A stretch of DNA of 58,578 nt from Qaidamihabitans albus (GTDB lineage: Bacteria; Actinomycetota; Actinomycetes; Mycobacteriales; Pseudonocardiaceae): the NCBI RefSeq assembly GCF_016464705.1, contig NZ_JAEHOB010000011.1:164042-222619 (forward strand), in the 5' to 3' direction. The notes under the pieces were generated by a model. That model made no database searches. It saw nothing but the letters and a program-made list of their open reading frames with translations, and was not told the origin of the DNA. A program made the position numbers and the translations under genes. This document shows positions 56,249 to 58,578 of the stretch, piece after piece. Numbering within the stretch: the first letter of the stretch is position 1; each line of letters starts with the position of its first letter.

Positions 56249-57619
56249 ATGTCAGGACCCTCTGTTGCTCCCCCGGTCAGGGAGATCCGCGATTTCTACG
56301 GCCGGCGCTACCGCGTCGGCGAGACCGACCGTGAGCTGCTCGGCCGCTCACGCGCGTGGATGCTCTGGGCGGCCTGGTCGGCGATGCTCGTCGCCAGCGT
56401 CGGGCAGTACGGTTACGGCGCGCTGATGCCGGTGCTCGGCGCCTCGCACGGCTGGACGCTCGCCCAGAGCGGCTGGGTGCTGGCCGTCTGGATTCTCTGC
56501 CAGAGCGGCACCGTCTATCCGGCGGCCCGCCTGCGCAGCAGGTTCGGGCTCGCCCCCGCAGCTACGATGCTCGCCGGGGCCGCCCTCTGTGCCACCGGGC
56601 TGGTCACGCTCGGCGGATCCAGCGGCTTCATGGTGGTGCTGCTCAACCACGGCGTGCTCGGCGGCATCGGCGCCGGGCTGATCTACGGCACGTGCCTCGG
56701 CGTCGTCGCGAAGTGGTATCCGGAGCGTCCCGCGCGTACCGCGTTCGTCAGCGGCGCGTTCGCCTACGGCGCGATCCCGTTCGTGGTGCTCGCGGGGCGC
56801 TTCGCGGGCCCGGGATCGCTCGAGCTGTTCCTCGGGGCGGCCGGTGCCGCGGTCGTCGTGCTGGTCGGCGCCGCGGCGCTGGTGCTGCGTGACCCGCCGG
56901 AGTTCTGGTGGCCGGCTCACGTCGACCCGCGAGCGTGGGCGCTCGACAAGTCGGTGAACCCGGGACTGCGCGGCAACCGGCCGGCCATTCGCCGCTACTC
57001 GGCCGCCGAGATGCTCCGCTGCCCCGCGTCGGGACTGCTGTACCTGGCGGTGACGTGCGCGGCGGCCGTGATCCTGTTCGACATCGCGTACCTGGCGGTT
57101 TTCGTCACCGGCAACGGCTGGGGCCCCGGCTTCGGTGCGGCGGCGCTGGCGGTGCTCGCCGCGGCCAGCGGCGTGACGAGGACCGCCGAGGGATGGGCGG
57201 GGGACCGGTTCGGCCGCCGCCGCGTCGTCCGGGTCGCGCTCTACGGCGGAGGACTGGCGCAGGTGATCCTGCTGCTGGCGGGGGAGCACGGCCTCGCGCC
57301 ACTGCTGCTCGTGGGAGCCGGGCTGGCCGGTGCGGGCGCGGGCGCCTGCTACGGACTGTTGCCCGGCCTCGTGGAGGGACACTTCGGCGAGCGTCCCGGA
57401 CTGCCGAACTTCGGCGTGTTCTACGGAGCCAAGGCCGTCGGTGGCCTGCTCGGCGTCGCGCTCGCCGGGCACGTCGTCGGCAGCGAGGGTTACGCGCTGG
57501 CGTTCGTCGTCGCCGCGGCGCTGAGCCTCACCGGTGCCGGGCTCGTCCGGCTGTTGCGGCAGCCCGGCAGGCCGCGGCTGACGCTGCCCGGCGTGGCCGA
57601 ACCCGCGCTGAGCCGCTGA
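56249..57619 (+). CDS. MFS transporter, oxalate/formate antiporter (OFA) type
   Basis: This 456-residue protein has a soluble N-terminal tail (VREIRDFYGRRYRVGETDREL) and twelve membrane helices. Features are QYGYGALMPVLGASHGWTLA, an extended loop DPPEFWWPAHVDPRAWALDK between helices 6 and 7, and LIYGTCLGVVAKWYPERPARTA, each cut here to its family block. The pattern is that of the OFA family, which exchanges oxalate, formate or other carboxylates. The ATG at 56249 has GGGGTGGG upstream. The tight operator upstream suggests substrate-induced expression. A strong hairpin follows the stop. Confidence 0.87.
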   Translation: MSGPSVAPPVREIRDFYGRRYRVGETDRELLGRSRAWMLWAAWSAMLVASVGQYGYGALMPVLGASHGWTLAQSGWVLAVWILCQSGTVYPAARLRSRFGLAPAATMLAGAALCATGLVTLGGSSGFMVVLLNHGVLGGIGAGLIYGTCLGVVAKWYPERPARTAFVSGAFAYGAIPFVVLAGRFAGPGSLELFLGAAGAAVVVLVGAAALVLRDPPEFWWPAHVDPRAWALDKSVNPGLRGNRPAIRRYSAAEMLRCPASGLLYLAVTCAAAVILFDIAYLAVFVTGNGWGPGFGAAALAVLAAASGVTRTAEGWAGDRFGRRRVVRVALYGGGLAQVILLLAGEHGLAPLLLVGAGLAGAGAGACYGLLPGLVEGHFGERPGLPNFGVFYGAKAVGGLLGVALAGHVVGSEGYALAFVVAAALSLTGAGLVRLLRQPGRPRLTLPGVAEPALSR

Positions 57620-57634
57620 CGGTCCGGCCCGGAA

Positions 57635-57681
57635 CGAACGATGCTTCCCCCTCCTTGCTCGCGTGGGGGAAGCATTGTTCG
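57635..57681. terminator. Hairpin terminator after the OFA-type transporter gene
   Basis: CGAACGATGCTTCCCCC (57635-57651) pairs with GGGGGAAGCATTGTTCG (57665-57681). Sixteen of 17 pairs are Watson-Crick and one is a G-T wobble; the loop is 13 nt. It begins 15 bp after the transporter stop and abuts the start of the decayed hydrolase gene. Confidence 0.82.
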
Positions 57682-57682
57682 C

Positions 57683-58492
57683 TTGGACTACGTACTCGTG
57701 CACGGCACCACGCAGGCACCGGCAGGCTGGGATCGTCTGCGGGAGGCGCTCGGCAGGCGCGGGCACCGCGCGTGGGCGGTTTGACCTCACGGATGGCCCG
57801 GCCGGGCCGGCTCGCCGCCGACTATGCCCGGTCGTCCGCGGAGCAGGTGCCCGGCGCGGTGGAGCGGGTTGTCGTCGCACATTCGGGCGCAGCGCTGCTC
57901 CTGCCGGCCGTCGCGGAGGCCGTGCGTGCGAGGCATCTGTTTGTCTTGTTCAACGCGCTGTCGATGAACGTCTACGGGCCCGCGACTTGTGCGGGCGTAT
58001 GTTCACCCATCGGCGGTCGTCGGCCCCGCAGCCGCGCATCCGACGGCTTTCGGCCGGGCGCGTTCAGTCCTTGCCCCGGGTACGTACGCGGACCTCTGCA
58101 GAACCCTCCTGGTGTGGCTGGCCGCCGTCGTGCCCGACTTCGCGGGCGGCGCGAGTTCTGTCGACGAGGCCGGCATACGGCGGGCGGAGATGTTCAATCC
58201 GGAATGGACGACGCTCAGCGAGGCACCGACCGAAGACCCGGTGACCGCGGCGTACTTCCTGTTCCACGACTGCGATCTGGCGACGGTGCGCTGGGCGCTG
58301 TCGACGGTGCGGCTGTTCCACCGGAAGGCCGCTTACGCCGAGCCGTCGGGAGCTGTGGTGCCCGCAGTGCCTTCGACGTTCGTCCTGCCCGTGGAGGACC
58401 GGACGCCACGGCCGGAGTGGATGCGCCGCAGAATCGGCGAATGGTTTCCCGATGCGGCATCGGACGCACACGATGCCGCATCGGGACGCTGA
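57683..58492 (+). pseudogene. Decayed alpha/beta hydrolase gene
   Basis: Three pieces of one hydrolase are spread over different frames. Piece 1 (57683-57781) reads LDYVLVHGTTQAPAGWDRL and ends at a stop made by an extra T near 57782. A short piece DLTDGPAG follows in a second frame. Piece 2 (57811-57939) reads LAADYARSSAEQV and VVVAHSGAALLLPAVAEA, holding the nucleophile Ser. Piece 3 (58112-58492) reads VWLAAVVPDFAGG, then AAYFLFHDCDLATVRWAL. Between pieces 2 and 3 about 170 bp (57940-58111) show no similarity to the family and look inserted. The C-terminal end, where a family His motif is expected, is replaced by a palindrome. It is surely non-functional as a whole. Confidence 0.85.
58448..58485. 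terminator. Hairpin at the end of the decayed hydrolase gene
   Basis: CCCGATGCGGCATCG (58448-58462) and CGATGCCGCATCGGG (58471-58485) form a perfect 15-bp stem with an 8-nt loop. It lies within the frame of the pseudogene end and between convergent genes, so it can stop transcription from both sides. Confidence 0.75.
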
Positions 58493-58508
58493 GGGCGCGG
58501 CCGGACAC

Positions 58509-58578
58509 TCACCCGGTCGGCATCTCCTTGCGGGCCAGTTCGGCGGTTTCGGTGGGTGTTTTGCCGACTTTGACGCCG
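58509..58578 (-). CDS. C-terminal end of an unrecognised gene (cut by window edge)
   Basis: The last 22 codons read GVKVGKTPTETAELARK then EMPTG and a stop. The frame is open to the window edge. The family was not recognised from this short tail. Its convergent position after a strong hairpin fits a real gene end. Confidence 0.55.
   Translation of the reverse strand, partial: GVKVGKTPTETAELARKEMPTG

Noticed and set aside
57989-58492. A separate intact 167-residue gene starting MRAYVHPSAVV
   Set aside because: Only the part from VWLAAVVPDF onward matches the hydrolase family; the N-terminal part is the unrelated insert, so this is a fragment of the pseudogene.

Overview
The window is about 58.6 kb of very GC-rich actinobacterial chromosome. 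Gene content and order point to the Pseudonocardiaceae (Amycolatopsis/Saccharomonospora-like). The basis is the protein sequences, mycobacterium-like synteny (aroG..pknL/Rv2175c-like..idsA2/metF; recA-recX; miaB with its downstream membrane gene), a mycothiol-type enzyme, F420-type oxidoreductase, PASTA kinase, Sdh1-type succinate dehydrogenase, and a polyester hydrolase of the Thermobifida/Saccharomonospora type. The genus is inferred from reading, not from a search.

Layout. 0-4.3 kb: end of gltB, gltD, class II DAHP synthase. 4.3-11.6 kb: WS/DGAT acyltransferase, macro-domain protein, pknL-like PASTA kinase divergent from its likely DNA-binding substrate, an MFS gene and CGNR gene with overlapping divergent promoters, and a secreted PETase-family cutinase. 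11.7-19.4 kb: LuxR-type ATPase regulator, LLM oxidoreductase, polyprenyl synthase, metF, DUF885 peptidase-like gene. 19.4-27.8 kb: leader peptide with mutually exclusive hairpins before an EamA transporter, small housekeeping enzymes, an SOS-box-controlled HEPN gene, RraA, ACT-GNAT fusion, secreted hydrolase-like protein, peptide deformylase. 27.9-36.7 kb: Lhr helicase, membrane-anchored Hsp70, DUF3046, recA-recX with two DNA-damage promoter signals. 36.8-50.6 kb: a catabolic block (aromatic ring-cleavage operon with AraC regulator, lipase maturation factor, Entner-Doudoroff edd-eda, Sdh1 operon) placed between recX and gluDCBA, which are adjacent in Corynebacterium glutamicum. 50.6-58.6 kb: gluABCD, miaB, a membrane protein, an OFA-type MFS transporter, a decayed alpha/beta hydrolase and the tail of one more gene.

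The strongest unexplained signal is a set of structured intergenic repeats. Family 1 is built of 9-bp units (GTGTCCGCG or its inverse) at an exact 21-bp period, with 17 bp between the last forward and first reverse unit. Family 2 is a 46-bp palindrome whose outer 9-mers always lie 37 bp apart in six copies. Family 3 has CCCGCGAGT units, also at 21-bp period. They fill almost every convergent gene junction that has room, sometimes supply stop codons, and flank the catabolic block. A second window-wide feature is a TANNNT hexamer 6-8 nt before many start codons, the pattern of leaderless transcription. No rRNA, tRNA, CRISPR array or transposase gene was seen.
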